Counted from the stretch's first letter, positions 1 through 8,860 are shown. The stretch: DNA of 25,293 nt from Chara braunii (GCA_003427395.1 BFEA01000384.1:604551-629843); one strand, 5' to 3'. Translations and numbers: made by a program. Notes: generated by a model not told the origin, from the letters alone.

Positions 1-200
1 GATGATGATGTATGTTTGGGGCTGCATTGCAATATTGATTGTTCGGATCATTGGTATCTAAGTCTTCCGCTGTGCTATCTTATACTTTGTATTGAAAGGT
101 CGGTTCTTGTTCTGGTCTGCACCTATACGGTATGCAACACTATGCCAAGGTGCAATGAGCTGCCTCGTTGGACTCATTGATCTTGCTGTTTCTTTGTCAG

Positions 201-395
201 GCTTTTACCTTTGTATTTTCCCAGGGATAAGAAGGAAGAGGAAATTGCAAGGGAGAAGCTTCCAAGTGATGTTGGTGATGAAAATGGAGAGACAGTGATA
301 GATGAGCGGAAAATCCGAATCTTGCCAGGGGTTCCTGCCATATCCCCGAGAAGGTCGCCCTGTGTAGCAGATCCCTTTAGGGTGTCTCCGAAGAG
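201..395 (+). CDS. Possible internal exon of a host gene
   Basis: A pyrimidine-rich stretch ending in TTTGTCAG (193-200), or a second one ending in TTTTCCCAG (216-224), gives a plausible splice acceptor. An open frame follows with a charged segment (DKKEEEIAREKLPSDV) and a basic, proline-containing end. It closes at AAGAG|GTAAGG, a strong donor-like site (GT at 396-397), in phase 2; reading through gives a stop at once (397-399). This is the only place in the window where an open frame is framed by credible splice signals and does not resemble a retroelement. I do not recognise the protein. No partner exon could be fixed on either side, so it may be a chance frame or a piece of a decayed gene. 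Function unknown. Confidence 0.28.
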
Positions 396-610
396 GTAAG
401 GACCCTCCTATGTTGTGGTCATGCTTATGCTGTGAAAGTTGTCATGTATTGCCATGCATTGATTTCTCATTCTGAAATTTCTACTGATATGGGCAAGATG
501 TAAATCTGCTTGGAACTTAGGCAATCAAGCTCATGTTGTTCAATACTTGTATTATTAGCAAGTCAGTTGGAGGAATGGAGTCCTGACGAAGGTGCAGCAT
601 GGGAGCAACC
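396..610. other. No gene seen; intron-like or intergenic DNA
   Basis: AT-richer DNA after the possible donor at 396. There is no long open frame and no recognisable repeat. Confidence 0.35.
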
Positions 611-1060
611 AATTGCACGAGGGAAAGTAATATTTTGAGGAAAACTACGTGTTGGTTTGGGGATGTAATCTTGTGTGTGAATGGATTCGTTTTCCTGACA
701 GAAACGAGTTCTTGCTTCCCATGGCTGTGGGCTGAAGCTAATATGCTACTGTTCAGATCTGCATGAATACGGTGACTGGCTGGGAAGTGAGATTGGGTAC
801 CAAGTATTCTTCCTCGGCCTCCTCCTCCACCACCTCAACCAATTCTACGATGGAAAGTCACGCTAGAAGAAAACTACAACATGTCTGTTGAAACATGTAA
901 TCGTGTGCGTGAATGGATTCGTTTTACCAACAGAACTGAATTTGTACTTCCATGGCTGTGGATTCAAGTTCATTTGCTACTATTCAGATATGAATGCATA
1001 TAGTGACCGTCTGCACAAGGGGATTGGTAACCAAGTATTCTTCCTCAGCCCCTTCTTCTT
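611..1060. repeat. Diverged tandem duplication, about 230-bp unit
   Basis: Copy 1 runs about 611-835 and copy 2 about 841-1060. Shared blocks include GTGAATGGATTCGTTTT, CCATGGCTGTGG, TTGCTACT.TTCAGAT and CCAAGTATTCTTCCTC, in the same order and spacing. Copies differ by many substitutions and by indels that are not multiples of three, so this looks like an old non-coding duplication. A frame of about 120 codons (888-1253) crosses copy 2 but is not preserved in copy 1. Confidence 0.75.
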
Positions 1061-1560
1061 CTTGTTGTTCCTGGTAACAAGGAGGAGACAGGGCAGCGAG
1101 GCTGGGAGAGGGAGGGAGAGGGAGAGCACACACACATGCTCACTCGACTCGAAGCAGACTCGACACGACTCAACGGACGCAGACACGAAGTGGCGAAGTC
1201 GCAAAGTCGCGAAGTCGCAGTTTTGGATTCTGGAACAAAATGTTGAAGCATAGTCACACTGAACACTGAGCAATGAGGCTGAAAACTGGTTGCCCGTTCT
1301 GGGCTTGAGTCTGGTCCTAAAAACTGGACTCAAGTTCAGTCCCGAGGGAAAAAGTGCAAATTGCCTCAGGGCTGAACTGAAAATCGAAGGTCTGAGTCTG
1401 GGCTCCAGAATGCCGGATGGCGCCAAGTATTGAAATCCGAAAGTGCCAAAAGAGGAATTTGAGAATGGGCGCCAACTGCAGAGGGCTCGAACAGTCAGGG
1501 GCCTGAGAACAGAGACCCAAAAATGAAATAGCAGCCTGGCGGGTGGTAACCCGCGGACCA
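1061..1560. other. No gene seen; low-complexity DNA
   Basis: The stretch holds a GGGAGAGGGAGGGAGAGGGAG run, a short CA run and a small array of a 9-bp unit close to CGAAGTCGC (1186-1220). Long minus-strand frames here are serine-, leucine- and cysteine-rich translations of this simple sequence and show no domain. Confidence 0.4.
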
Positions 1561-1592
1561 GGGATTGAGCCCTGTCTGAGTCCATAACACTA
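1561..1592 (-). other. tRNA-like pol III box pair, possible SINE remnant
   Basis: On the minus strand GGCTCAATCCC (1571-1561) matches the B-box consensus GGTTCRANYCC at 10 of 11 positions. TAGTGTTATGG (1592-1582) matches the A-box consensus TRGYNNARNGG at 10 of 11. The gap between them is 10 nt instead of roughly 30-35, so this is not a whole tRNA. It could be a degraded tRNA-derived SINE that lost its anticodon arm, or chance. Confidence 0.22.
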
Positions 1593-1701
1593 TCCCCTCC
1601 CTCTGGAAGGCAACATCCCGGCTGCCAAAGACCTGATGAACAACTGTGAAGGACGGGATGGGGCCGATCACTGGTCAGGAAAGGAAAGGGGGAGTAATGC
1701 A

Positions 1702-2009
1702 AGTAACAGGGTAATCTTTCTGATGTTCTACAAGTGTGAAGGTATCAATGTTCAGGTAACACGGTAGTTGAGGTGCCACAAGGTTGAAGTAACAGGTAAC
1801 AGGGCAATACTATTGATGTTCCACGGGATGAGGGAATCAATGCTCAAATAACAGGGTGATCCTATTGAGGTTCTACAAGGGTGAGGGTAGCAATGTTTAG
1901 GTAACAGGGTATAATCATATTGAGGTTCTACAGGGGTGAGGGTAGCAATGTTAAAGTAACAGGGTGATCGTATTGAGGTTCTACAAGTCCTATTGATGTT
2001 CGACAAGGT
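1702..2009. repeat. Minisatellite, about 54-bp unit, 5-6 copies
   Basis: Each unit begins GTAACAGGGT, continues with TATTGAGGTTCTACAAGGG and ends near GTGAGGGTAGCAATGTT. Units start at about 1702, 1756 (shortened), 1794, 1848, 1901 and 1956, with a final partial unit to 2009. Units differ by a few substitutions and small indels. A minus-strand frame (1752-2006) is open only because the unit is. Confidence 0.85.
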
Positions 2010-2664
2010 TATAGGTTGTCAGGCTTGAGAAAAATAAAAATAAAAATAGTTTGTTCAATGCTCAAGGGCTGGGGTGTCTGAGGAATCTGGGGAAAACAAA
2101 GTCTTAGGTCGGTAACAAAGTGTCAAAATGTGAAAAATGTCTTGAGGAAGGTCTTCAGAGGTCTTGATCAGATCCAGAATAGGTGAGAGAATCGGTCTTC
2201 AGCGGCTGCAAGAGGTAGTTAACAAATGTCCAAGCTGCGGAAAAGCGAAGTTGGAGTACAAGTGTCCAAAGTCCAAGTGCCGGAGTGCGTCTGGTTCATG
2301 AACTGGAAGGTCTGATCCAGTAGCAAGCTGCTCCGGTAAGTCCACGAGTCCAGATGTCGGCGAAGGAAACAGCATGGTGGGCATTGGTGGCCAAACCAGC
2401 TGCATTATCTTCATGATCATGAGGCAGCAGGCCATCGTCCTCGTGCGCTTGCCATTAGATCCTTTATTGGCAGCGTCACCCAGGTCCACAACCATTGGTC
2501 AAGAGAGACAGAGAGTGTGGTAGAGGACAGATGGGAAGGACTAGGCTGAGGCAAGGGCGGATCAGACAGCAAGAGATCAAGATCAAGGGTGGGGGTTAGG
2601 CTGGGTTTAGGTGTGGTGTGCGTAGAGTAGGTATGTATAGGTCGAGGCATATGCAAGTTGATAG
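2010..2664. other. No gene seen; possible 3' remnant of element B
   Basis: The stretch starts with an (AAAAT)n microsatellite (about 2030-2047). The rest lies just 3' of the element B chromodomain on the minus strand. A proline- and serine-rich minus frame (2417-2686) overlaps the chromodomain end in another frame and may be the shifted continuation of that protein, but I see no motif. No PPT or LTR border is clear. Confidence 0.35.
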
Positions 2665-3105
2665 CTATGAGGCAGGGTGGGTACAATCATAGGCACGAGC
2701 GAGTTTCATGGTGTTCTTTAGATTTGCAAGGGGTTCCCATCTTGATTTTTTGTTTGGGTATCCTGTCCATTCTACTTGTATTCTGTGATAGGCTCGGGGT
2801 GGTTGGATACTTGAGTTGTTCTACGGCCGATGATTGACTCCACAGAGAATTCAGGACCGGTGGGAAGCATAATAAGTGCTGGACGAGGGTGAGAGCAATC
2901 AGAGAACTAAGGAGGTGATTCGTGGAATTCTTTCAAGTATTCTACATAGAAGACGGGATGGACGAGGTTCATGTTAGCGGGGAGTTGGAGCTTGTAATTT
3001 ACAGCGGATGTTTTTTTAATGATGAGGAATGGACCGAGCCAGTTGTTCAAGAGTTTCTTGGACAAGCCTTGTTCGGGATACTTGAGTCCTTACTCTTAGA
3101 CATGG
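2665..3105 (-). pseudogene. Element B integrase C-terminal domain and chromodomain (fragment)
   Basis: In one minus frame the segment reads KKLLNNWLGPFLIIKKTSAV, then NYKLQLP, then VHPVFYVEYLKEF: the GPY/F module that follows the integrase catalytic core in Ty3/gypsy elements. After an in-frame TAG comes a chromodomain: IIGRR, then a 1-bp deletion after TEYK, then EWTGYP, SRWEPLANLKNT and a stop at 2665-2667. The aromatic residues and the WEP motif of retroelement chromodomains are present. Such domains are thought to steer integration to marked chromatin. The integrase zinc finger and DDE core are absent, so the protein cannot be active. Upstream it fuses, in another frame, to gag sequence; the junction lies between about 3075 and 3120. 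Confidence 0.75.
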
Positions 3106-3109
3106 TCCC

Positions 3110-3540
3110 TCTTCTTCGCGCTTGGTCTCTACGAACTTGATGCTGGAGACTTGTGGTTCCCTTATGGCTACACCACCCGGCGACTCCGTCACTTGAACGT
3201 GGGACCAGCTGGCAGTCCCGCTGACCTCGGTCTTCTTTCCTAGCCTCGCCTCTTGCAGGGCGATTCTTTTGTCCACATTTGTCTTCATCGAGGGGTAGAA
3301 GGAGACGGCCTCTCCATCATCTCCCCACACCACCCACTTGTTCTCATTTAACTTCACCACTCCCAACCTCAGGGCTTCTGTGAGATATGGACACTCTCGT
3401 TTGATGTGACTTTCCTCGTTGCAATAGACACACCCACTCCGAGGCTGGGGATTGTTAGGTCGAGGCCCCCCTTGAGACGTAGTTCCCACGCCCGTGGAGG
3501 AACTGGGCGGAGGCGAAACTCTTGCTTGACTCCCCTCCGA
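3110..3540 (-). pseudogene. Element B gag, nucleocapsid part (fragment)
   Basis: The frame opens with a proline/serine-rich linker (ARVSPPPSSSTG) and then carries one zinc knuckle CVYCNEESHIKREC, spacing CX2CX4HX4C, which binds RNA in Gag nucleocapsids. The following stretch (TEALRLGVVKLNENKWVVWG) is the region seen after the knuckle in some gypsy gag proteins. The capsid half is missing: the linker abuts the leader at about 3537, exactly where homology with the copy at 11618 stops. The knuckle differs clearly from that of element A (CIRCGQYGHNQFKC), so B is another lineage. The frame runs on to a stop at 3016-3018, but its last part is integrase DNA read in the wrong frame. Confidence 0.7.
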
Positions 3541-3774
3541 TTGTGATCACCAGTCATTGCTTCGGCACAACCAGCATTACTCGCCGTTCCACCTCAGCAC
3601 CAATCGCACATTAGATAGTTCTCATCACACTGTCCAGACCACATTACACCACGTAGCCTTCCTGGCGATCCCCTCACCTCCTGGGTTGCCACTACTCGTC
3701 TCCGCCCAACAGACCACATGTATGTACCGCATAAGGCAGAAGACAAGCGCCAAATGAGCGCAAATCGTACCATA
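3537..3774 (-). repeat. Retroelement 5' leader, copy 1 (shared with 11618-11866)
   Basis: Nearly identical to 11618-11866 apart from indels. The copy at 11618 carries about 30 extra bases after CTCCGCCC and lacks about 27 bp next to the PBS. On the minus strand the leader ends just after an ATG (3557) followed by ACTGGTGATCAC. That ATG is not in frame with the gag fragment that follows. Confidence 0.75.
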
Positions 3775-3786
3775 GCTCCGATACCA
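3775..3786 (-). promoter_or_regulatory. Primer-binding site, initiator tRNA-Met type
   Basis: The minus strand reads TGGTATCGGAGC, which differs by one base from TGGTATCAGAGC, the complement of the 3' end of plant initiator tRNA-Met. It lies 3 nt downstream of an LTR end in CA (3791-3790), as expected for a minus-strand DNA primer site. The second copy (near 11867-11874) keeps only TGGTATCT before a deletion. Confidence 0.75.
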
Positions 3787-3789
3787 AAT

Positions 3790-4799
3790 TGCAAGGAAGA
3801 TGAGCAATAGCGAACTTCAGCAATCAAACAGCATCATATACACAAGACCAGATAGTCGTGACCTCGAACCAACAGTAGAATTGCATAACGAGTTTCACCA
3901 AATAAGAAGACACCAAGAGCTCATAATTGACAATGTTAGTAAAGTCTCATCATCATCATCAATGAAGAACCAATGTTGATATCCTATCTGGCGCTCAGCG
4001 CCCAAACTACAAATGACAGATCCTATCTAGCCTAGTCTATAATGCCGAATGATGACGACAACAACTTTCCCGAAGTACGAGCATACAGCCACCAATGTCG
4101 CACGCTTCCAACACCAGGTATGTCTCTCGCCTCACNCAACAACTTTCCCGAAGTACGAGCATACAGCCACCAATGTCGCACGCTTCCAACACCAGGTATG
4201 TCTCTCGCCTCACTCACAACCTCGTTCCCCATTACACAGATGCTTCTTGCACCCAAGGACCACCCTGCGCCACACCCAGCTTACAGCAGCGCAGCTCGGC
4301 TATGGCTGCCTGCTCCATCCTGCTCGCCCGTGAGCGCGTGAGTGCCAGCGAGCTTCAGCGCAGCAGCGCTTGCGCAGCATGCAGCCAGCACCCGAATGAC
4401 GAATGTGGAGGCAGGTCCTTTGCTATACCCAAGTGGCCTGCCTGCGTTCAGTCCCAGGAAGCTTCCAGTAGGCCCCGATAGCTTGAGGCCCAGCATGAGT
4501 GAGAAGAGGCCTTGGGCCTGAGGTGGTTGCATGTACCCAACAGCCTTTGGCCTGTGTTTTGCCCAGTGCCCATATCCAGCCCAGGGCCTGCTTTCCATAC
4601 ATTCACACAGGTGGCCGAGGGCCTGGGTTCTCTCAACCAACTGGCGCTGCGCAACTGCTTGAATTTCCTTGAGTTGCGTGGTGACCGAAATAGGGGCCCT
4701 CAAGTCTCGTCATGCCTACCTTCACTTAGGGCGTATGACGTGATACTTAGCAGGGCCAAAATGGGGCTCATAGGGGCAGAAGCCTCGCATTCCCTCCTC
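3790..4799 (-). repeat. LTR, left copy (3' LTR of A and/or 5' LTR of B)
   Basis: On the minus strand it begins TGCGAGG at 4799, directly after a polypurine tract (4810-4801), and ends TTGCA at 3790, 3 nt before a PBS. TG...CA ends, a PPT on one side and a PBS on the other fit one LTR of about 1 kb. Bases 3790-4135 match 11878-12223, and 4518-4559 match 12733-12774. The part 4612-4799 has no counterpart on the right, where element D abuts. A 77-bp stretch is doubled around a single N (4136), so the true length is uncertain by about 78 bp. Confidence 0.65.
4059..4213. repeat. 77-bp direct duplication around a single N
   Basis: 4059-4135 and 4137-4213 are identical 77-bp copies separated only by the N at 4136. 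This is what two overlapping contig ends joined without merging look like. The matching LTR copy at 12147-12223 runs into the large gap at the same base. Confidence 0.9.
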
Positions 4800-4800
4800 C

Positions 4801-4810
4801 ATAACTTTGC
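4801..4810 (-). promoter_or_regulatory. Polypurine tract of element A
   Basis: The minus strand reads GGAGGAGGGA, then A and TGCGAGG. It lies 17 nt beyond the pol stop (4827-4829) and immediately before the LTR start, which is where the plus-strand primer site of an LTR element sits. Confidence 0.55.
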
Positions 4811-4826
4811 TAGTCCTCTGAGAAGT

Positions 4827-5588
4827 TCAGTCTTCGATGATCTGGCGCTTTCCCTTCTGCAGAGATTTTTCATATTGAGCTACGATCTGAGGAGCGGTCT
4901 GCATGAGTTCCTCCCTAGTGAACCAATGGTCCTCCTTTGGATCCAGATGATGTCGGAACCGAACTCGGTACTGCATCTTCGGTTTCGGAGGACGTCCCCT
5001 GCCTGTCGGTCTTGGAACGGGCAACTCCCTGTGATCCACGATGTCGTCTATGTCCACCTCTCCATCCATGGTTGGTGGAAGCATTGAGCGTCGAGTGGGA
5101 AACTGATCTGTTTCCTCGAAAGGGGCAAGCTTGGAGGCGTGAAAGACAGGGTAAGTGCGTAAGTGACCAGGGATGCGAATAACATAAGACGGACCATCCG
5201 GTTCATTCCCCACGACATCCAATACCTCCCATGGTCCAAAGTACTGTGGCATGAGCTTGTGGGAGATCCCGTGCTCCTGTCCCACTTCAGAGGACTTTAC
5301 CCAGACTCTCTCCCCTACCTGAAACGTGGATGGGCGGCGGTGTTTGTTCTCAGACTCTATCATCGCCGCTTGTGCCTTGTGCATATGTTCAACAGCCTGT
5401 TGCATCAGCTGCTCAAATCGATAAGCAAACTCTGAAGTCCCAGGTGCAGCATTCAGCTGATTGTCAAGTAGTAGAAAGTCTAGAGGCAGTCGGGGTCTGA
5501 AGGTCAGTAGCAAGTTGTTAGGACTGACTCCGGTTGCGCTGTGCACAACATTATTTGTACAAACTAGCGATAAGAGCAAGTTTCTCAT
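4827..5588 (-). pseudogene. Element A integrase C-terminal part with chromodomain
   Basis: This 253-residue open frame begins inside the end of the integrase core (NNVVHSATGVSPNNLLLTF, about residues 13-31). It continues with the GPY/F module (residues about 110-155: FQVGERVWVKSS, QYFGPWEVLD, YPVFHASKLAPF), a linker (GRGRPPKPK) and a chromodomain-like end (YRVRFRHHLDPKEDHWFT, then REELMQTAPQIVAQYE). The chromodomain keeps an aromatic-W pattern but lacks the usual WEP, so its histone-binding ability is doubtful. The frame joins the integrase core through a frameshift near 5550. It ends 17 nt before the PPT, so this is the true C-terminus of pol. Confidence 0.85.
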
Positions 5589-6375
5589 CCCAATCTACCT
5601 GATTTGGCTTGATGTAATGCCTTGGCAAGTGTTGTACAACGCAGTTCATTTGTTCAGCCTGCCCCTTTGCCTCAGGATGATTGTGTGATGTCATCTACAG
5701 TTGCGTGCCTTGCTCTGCAGCTGCTGCTTTCCACAACTCACTTGTGAATCGGACATCCCTGTCACTAACTATGGACTTAGGTAATCCAAAGTCTCTAACC
5801 CAACTCTCTTTGAACATCTTAATCACATACTCTGTTTTAGCTGTTGCCGGCATTGCAACTAATCTAGCAAACTTACTAAACCTATCCACAATGACATAGA
5901 TGTAGCGCATTCCACTCTTGCTGGTGACCAGCGTATCCATGAAGTCCATGGACAGGCTCTCACCAGGCCTTTCCGGAATCGGAAGGGGCTTAAGGAGCCC
6001 AAGAGGAACCTTGGTACGTGGCTTGTCCCTCTGACAGACCTGACAAGTCTCCACGTACAACTTAGCATCTCTCATCAATGTGGGCCACCAGAACCGCTGC
6101 AGCAGATTAGCCGCAGTCTTTTTGAATCCAAAATGTCATGTGGCATCATGATATTCACCTAAAAATAATCTACGCAAAGACTCCCTATTAGGAACACACA
6201 AACGTTTATTCCCAGCCTTCTCAAGGAACAGCAAGTCGTTGACCAACTCAAACTCAGCAGAAGTCACTTTGTCCTTCGCCTCGAGTCTGCGAATGATCTC
6301 AGACATGAACGGATCCTTGCGATAGGCTTCCACCAAAGACTGAGTAACATTATCCGCAAGATTGAACGCAGTATC
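5560..6375 (-). pseudogene. Element A integrase N-terminal zinc region and DDE core
   Basis: Starting in the RNase H to integrase spacer (EAYRKDPFMSEIIRRLEAKD), the frame carries the HHCC zinc-binding region (EYHDAT, stop, HFG..., then CQVC at about 6045-6034). The catalytic core follows: first Asp in SMDFMD (5946-5944), second Asp in VSDRDVRF, and third acidic residue in GQAEQMN past the stop at 5695. All three catalytic positions are recognisable. Two in-frame stops break it: TGA at 6136-6138 inside the zinc motif and TAG at 5695-5697 between the second and third acidic residues, where family members usually have Gln or another polar residue. A frameshift near 5550 moves to the frame of the C-terminal part. 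Confidence 0.85.
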
Positions 6376-6379
6376 AGCG

Positions 6380-7097
6380 CACCTGAGAAATCAGGTCTAC
6401 GCGACAAGGCATCAACAACCTTGTTGTGTTCGCCCTTGATGTACTGGGGCTCGAAGTCGTACTGCTCAATGACTTCGATCCAACGCTTCAGAGCATCAGA
6501 GAGTACCGGCTGAGTTCTCATCCATCTCAGGGTCTGATGATCAGTCCTGAGGATGAAGAACCTCCCAAGGAGGTAGTGCCTCCAATAGGTCAGAGCCTTG
6601 TAAACCGCATAGAGTTCCTTCTCATAGGTGGACTCAGCCAACTTTTGAGATGGCATTTTCTTGGACATGTACTCAACTCGCCTCAACTTTTTCCCCTCCT
6701 GTTGTGCAAGTACAGCGCCTATGCCATATTGGCTAGCATCCGTAGATATTATAAATGGCTTATCAGGATCAGGAAGTTTCAAGACTTCGTAATGCGTCAC
6801 ATGTACTCAACTCGCCTCAACTTTTTCCCCTCCTGTTGTGCAAGTACAGCGCCTATGCCATATTGGCTAGCATCCGTAGTTACTATAAATGGCTTATCAG
6901 GATCAGGAAGTTTCAAGACTTCGTAATGCGTCAACGCATGCTTCAAATGTCTGAAAGCAACCTCGCATCTCTCAGTCCACTCCCATGGGGTGTTAAGGCG
7001 GGTCAGATCAGTCAAAGGGGCGACAACTATGCTATAATTCTTCACGAAATTGCGATAGCAACCGATCATCCCTAAGAAAGATCTCATCTCAGTCACA
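6380..7097 (-). pseudogene. Element A RNase H domain (split by a 134-bp duplication)
   Basis: The RT connection reads RSFLGMIGCYRNFVKNYS and APLTDLTRL, then RNase H begins with VTTDASQYGIGAVLAQ (first catalytic Asp). A TGA at 6797-6799 follows because 134 bp are doubled. The second copy, in another frame, repeats STDASQYGIGAVLAQ and goes on with YEKELYAVYKAL (catalytic Glu), LRTDHQTLRWM (catalytic Asp) and NKVVDALSRRPDF, the usual end of the domain. Apart from the duplication the domain looks complete. A 1-bp loss near 6378 then shifts into the integrase frame. Confidence 0.88.
6665..6932. repeat. 134-bp tandem duplication in RNase H of element A
   Basis: 6665-6798 and 6799-6932 differ at about two bases (GATATT versus GTTACT near 6750 and 6884). 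As 134 is not a multiple of three, the duplication itself makes the frame break at 6797. Without one copy the frames on both sides would join. Confidence 0.92.
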
Positions 7098-7474
7098 GAC
7101 TGAGGACGCATCCAATCACGAATGTTGGCCACCTTCGCGTCATCGGGCTTCAACCCTTCCGCAGAAATCTCATGACCCAAGTACAAGACACAGGTGCAAT
7201 CGAACTCGCACTTCTCACCGTTGATCTTGAACTTGTGCTGTCACAGGAGACTGAGGACTTTGTCCAAGTGCGCAACGTGCTCCTCGACTGAGGACGCGTC
7301 CAATCACGAATGTTGGCCACCTTCGCGTCATCGGGCTTCAACCCTTCCGCGGAAATCTCATGACCCAAGTACAAGACACAAGTGCGGTCAAACTCGCACT
7401 TCTCACCGTTGATCTTGAAACTTGTGCTGTCGCAGGAGATTGAGGACTTTGTCCAAGTGCGCAACGTGCTCCTC
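7098..7474. repeat. 188/189-bp tandem duplication in RT of element A
   Basis: Copy 1 is 7098-7285 (188 bp) and copy 2 is 7286-7474 (189 bp, one extra base in an A run near 7430). Copies differ by a handful of substitutions (for example GGTGCAATC versus AGTGCGGTC). Both ends carry GAC. Removing the 189-bp copy would leave the pol frame unbroken here. Confidence 0.92.
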
Positions 7475-7720
7475 GACAGTCTTACTAAAAATAAGTATGT
7501 CATCGAGGTACACGATGACAAACTTATCCAAGTAGTCATGGAATATCCGATTCATAGCGTGTTGAAAGGTGCCACAAACATTGCAAAGGCCGAAAGGCAT
7601 CACCACAAACTCGTACAGACCGTACCTGATCTGAGATGCGGTTTTGTGTTGATCCTCAAACCGGATTGCAATCTGATGGTACCCGGACTTCAGATCTATC
7701 TTGCTGAAGTACCGACACCC
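7403..7720 (-). pseudogene. Element A reverse transcriptase, palm with YLDD
   Basis: This is the same reading frame as the upstream protease-RT part, after the TAA at 7721-7723. It carries FSKIDLKSGYHQI (first catalytic Asp region), VVMPFGLCN and the catalytic box VIVYLDDILIFSK, with YLDD at 7510-7499. It ends at a TGA (7403-7405) created by one extra base inside the second copy of the 189-bp duplication. The catalytic residues are intact; the breaks are a stop and the duplication. The ancestral codon at 7721 was probably Gln (CAA), since related elements read VQG at this point. Confidence 0.9.
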
Positions 7721-8860
7721 TTACACTCTATCTAGCAAATCGTCGATGCGCGGTAGGGGCTCTCTGTTCTTAACAGTGATGGCATTGAGGCCCCTATAGT
7801 CAATGCACATATTAAGTGTTCTTTCCTTCTTCTTAGGTATGAATAGTACTGGAGACCCATAAGGAGAGACACTCGGCCGGATCAAACCCGTCTCTACGAG
7901 TTCCTTGAGTTGTCGGCGAAGCTCATAAAGCTCGCCTGGAGACATCCGATAGATCCTACCCTTCGGAATGCTAGACCCTGGGATAATCTCTATCGCGTGG
8001 ACAACCTCCCTCTCTACAACCCCTGTCGGCTCTTCAAATAGATCAGGGTACTTGGCAACTACTCCCTCTATCTCCGGCGGCATTTTCACCGGCTTGCCTA
8101 CAGCAGAGACATTAACTAGATACATACCCTCCTCCTCATTTTGCTTATAATAATTGTAGAACGCGGCCGCACACATGCACCCGTGGGACTCAATCAGACT
8201 ACTAGCTTTGAACTTACGCAAACTGGCGGTCCCTCCACCTGGCAAAGTGTGTTTGACCACTTTTCGGTCCCAGTCAAACTGGGGTTGTGCCACAAAGAGG
8301 TAGTACATACCTAACAACATATCCATGGGGAGTTCGTCACTAACTAGGAACGAGACGCGATGTCTCAATTCCCCTCCCGCGTACGGGAAACAACACTCAA
8401 CATCTTGGAGGTAGTCATTGACTACCATGCGTTGTTTGTTGGCACAGCTCGACTCCACAGGTCGACTCTGGCGCTGCACTCGCCCCTGTAAGCGCAGCCT
8501 CTCAACGCACGCGCGACTAATAAAGTTCCTAGTCGAGCAAGTGTCACAATAGGCCCCGGCCTTGCGGACGCCAATGATCACCTCGCTGACAAACATTTCA
8601 CCCTTCGGGGCTTTGACCAATGCCGTCCAAGAAGCTAGCGGGTCTGATCTAGACCACTCCTCCTCTACCTCCTCTAAGGACTCAAACACATTCATCGAAC
8701 AAAGGCTAGATGGGTCTGAATGTGTTTGCGGGACGACGCTGGAGTCAGTAGCTTGCGCCATCTCTCGAGATGGTGAGGGTGTCTCCACCATCTCGACCCT
8801 AGCAGGAACACCTACTATTCCTACTGGCCCGACGTGTTTCCCGGAGCAGTGCCGTAAGTA
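7721..8860 (-). pseudogene. Element A pol start: protease and N-terminal reverse transcriptase
   Basis: The frame is open from 8860 and is entered by -1 slippage at 8842-8836 rather than by its own start. The first ATG in frame after the signal is at 8791. From that Met, residues about 70-190 are a retropepsin-like domain with [13 protein letters not shown] (Asp83; DTC where DTG or DSG is usual) and later DMLLGMYYL, like the conserved second motif. A linker follows, with [17 protein letters not shown] fingers then run from about residue 275: [28 protein letters not shown] and [20 protein letters not shown]. The TAA at 7721 interrupts LLDRV. The Gly to Cys change in the protease active-site loop probably inactivates it. 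Confidence 0.88.
8801..8842 (-). promoter_or_regulatory. Programmed -1 ribosomal frameshift signal between gag and pol
   Basis: The minus strand carries GGGAAAC at 8842-8836, phased as G GGA AAC in the gag frame, a canonical X XXY YYZ slippery heptamer; the same heptamer is used by SRV-1 gag-pro. After 10 nt (8835-8826) comes a stem of 8 pairs (8825-8818 with 8808-8801, one G-U pair) and a 9-nt loop. The gag stop TAG is at 8823-8821, and pol is open exactly in the -1 frame from 8860. A second perfect 11-bp stem lies further down (8796-8786 with 8775-8765). Confidence 0.72.

Larger units (their letters stand above)
2665..3786 (-). mobile_element. Element B: Ty3/gypsy chromovirus relic, doubly deleted
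   Basis: On the minus strand, in order: primer-binding site (3786-3775), 5' leader (3774-3537), a gag nucleocapsid fragment (about 3540-3110), then the integrase C-terminal domain and chromodomain (about 3105-2665). The N-terminal half of gag, and the whole stretch from the end of gag through the integrase core, are missing. The order and strand fit one element that suffered two internal deletions. The leader and LTR are shared with the copy at 11618-12774. Confidence 0.75.

Noticed and set aside
980-1702. 240-codon minus-strand open frame
   Set aside because: It crosses low-complexity GA and CA tracts and the end of the diverged duplication. Composition is Ser/Leu/Cys-rich with no motif.
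3369-3557. 62-codon minus frame starting at the leader ATG as the true gag start of B
   Set aside because: It is out of frame with the zinc knuckle and reads the gag linker in the wrong frame; the ATG belongs to the leader before a deletion.
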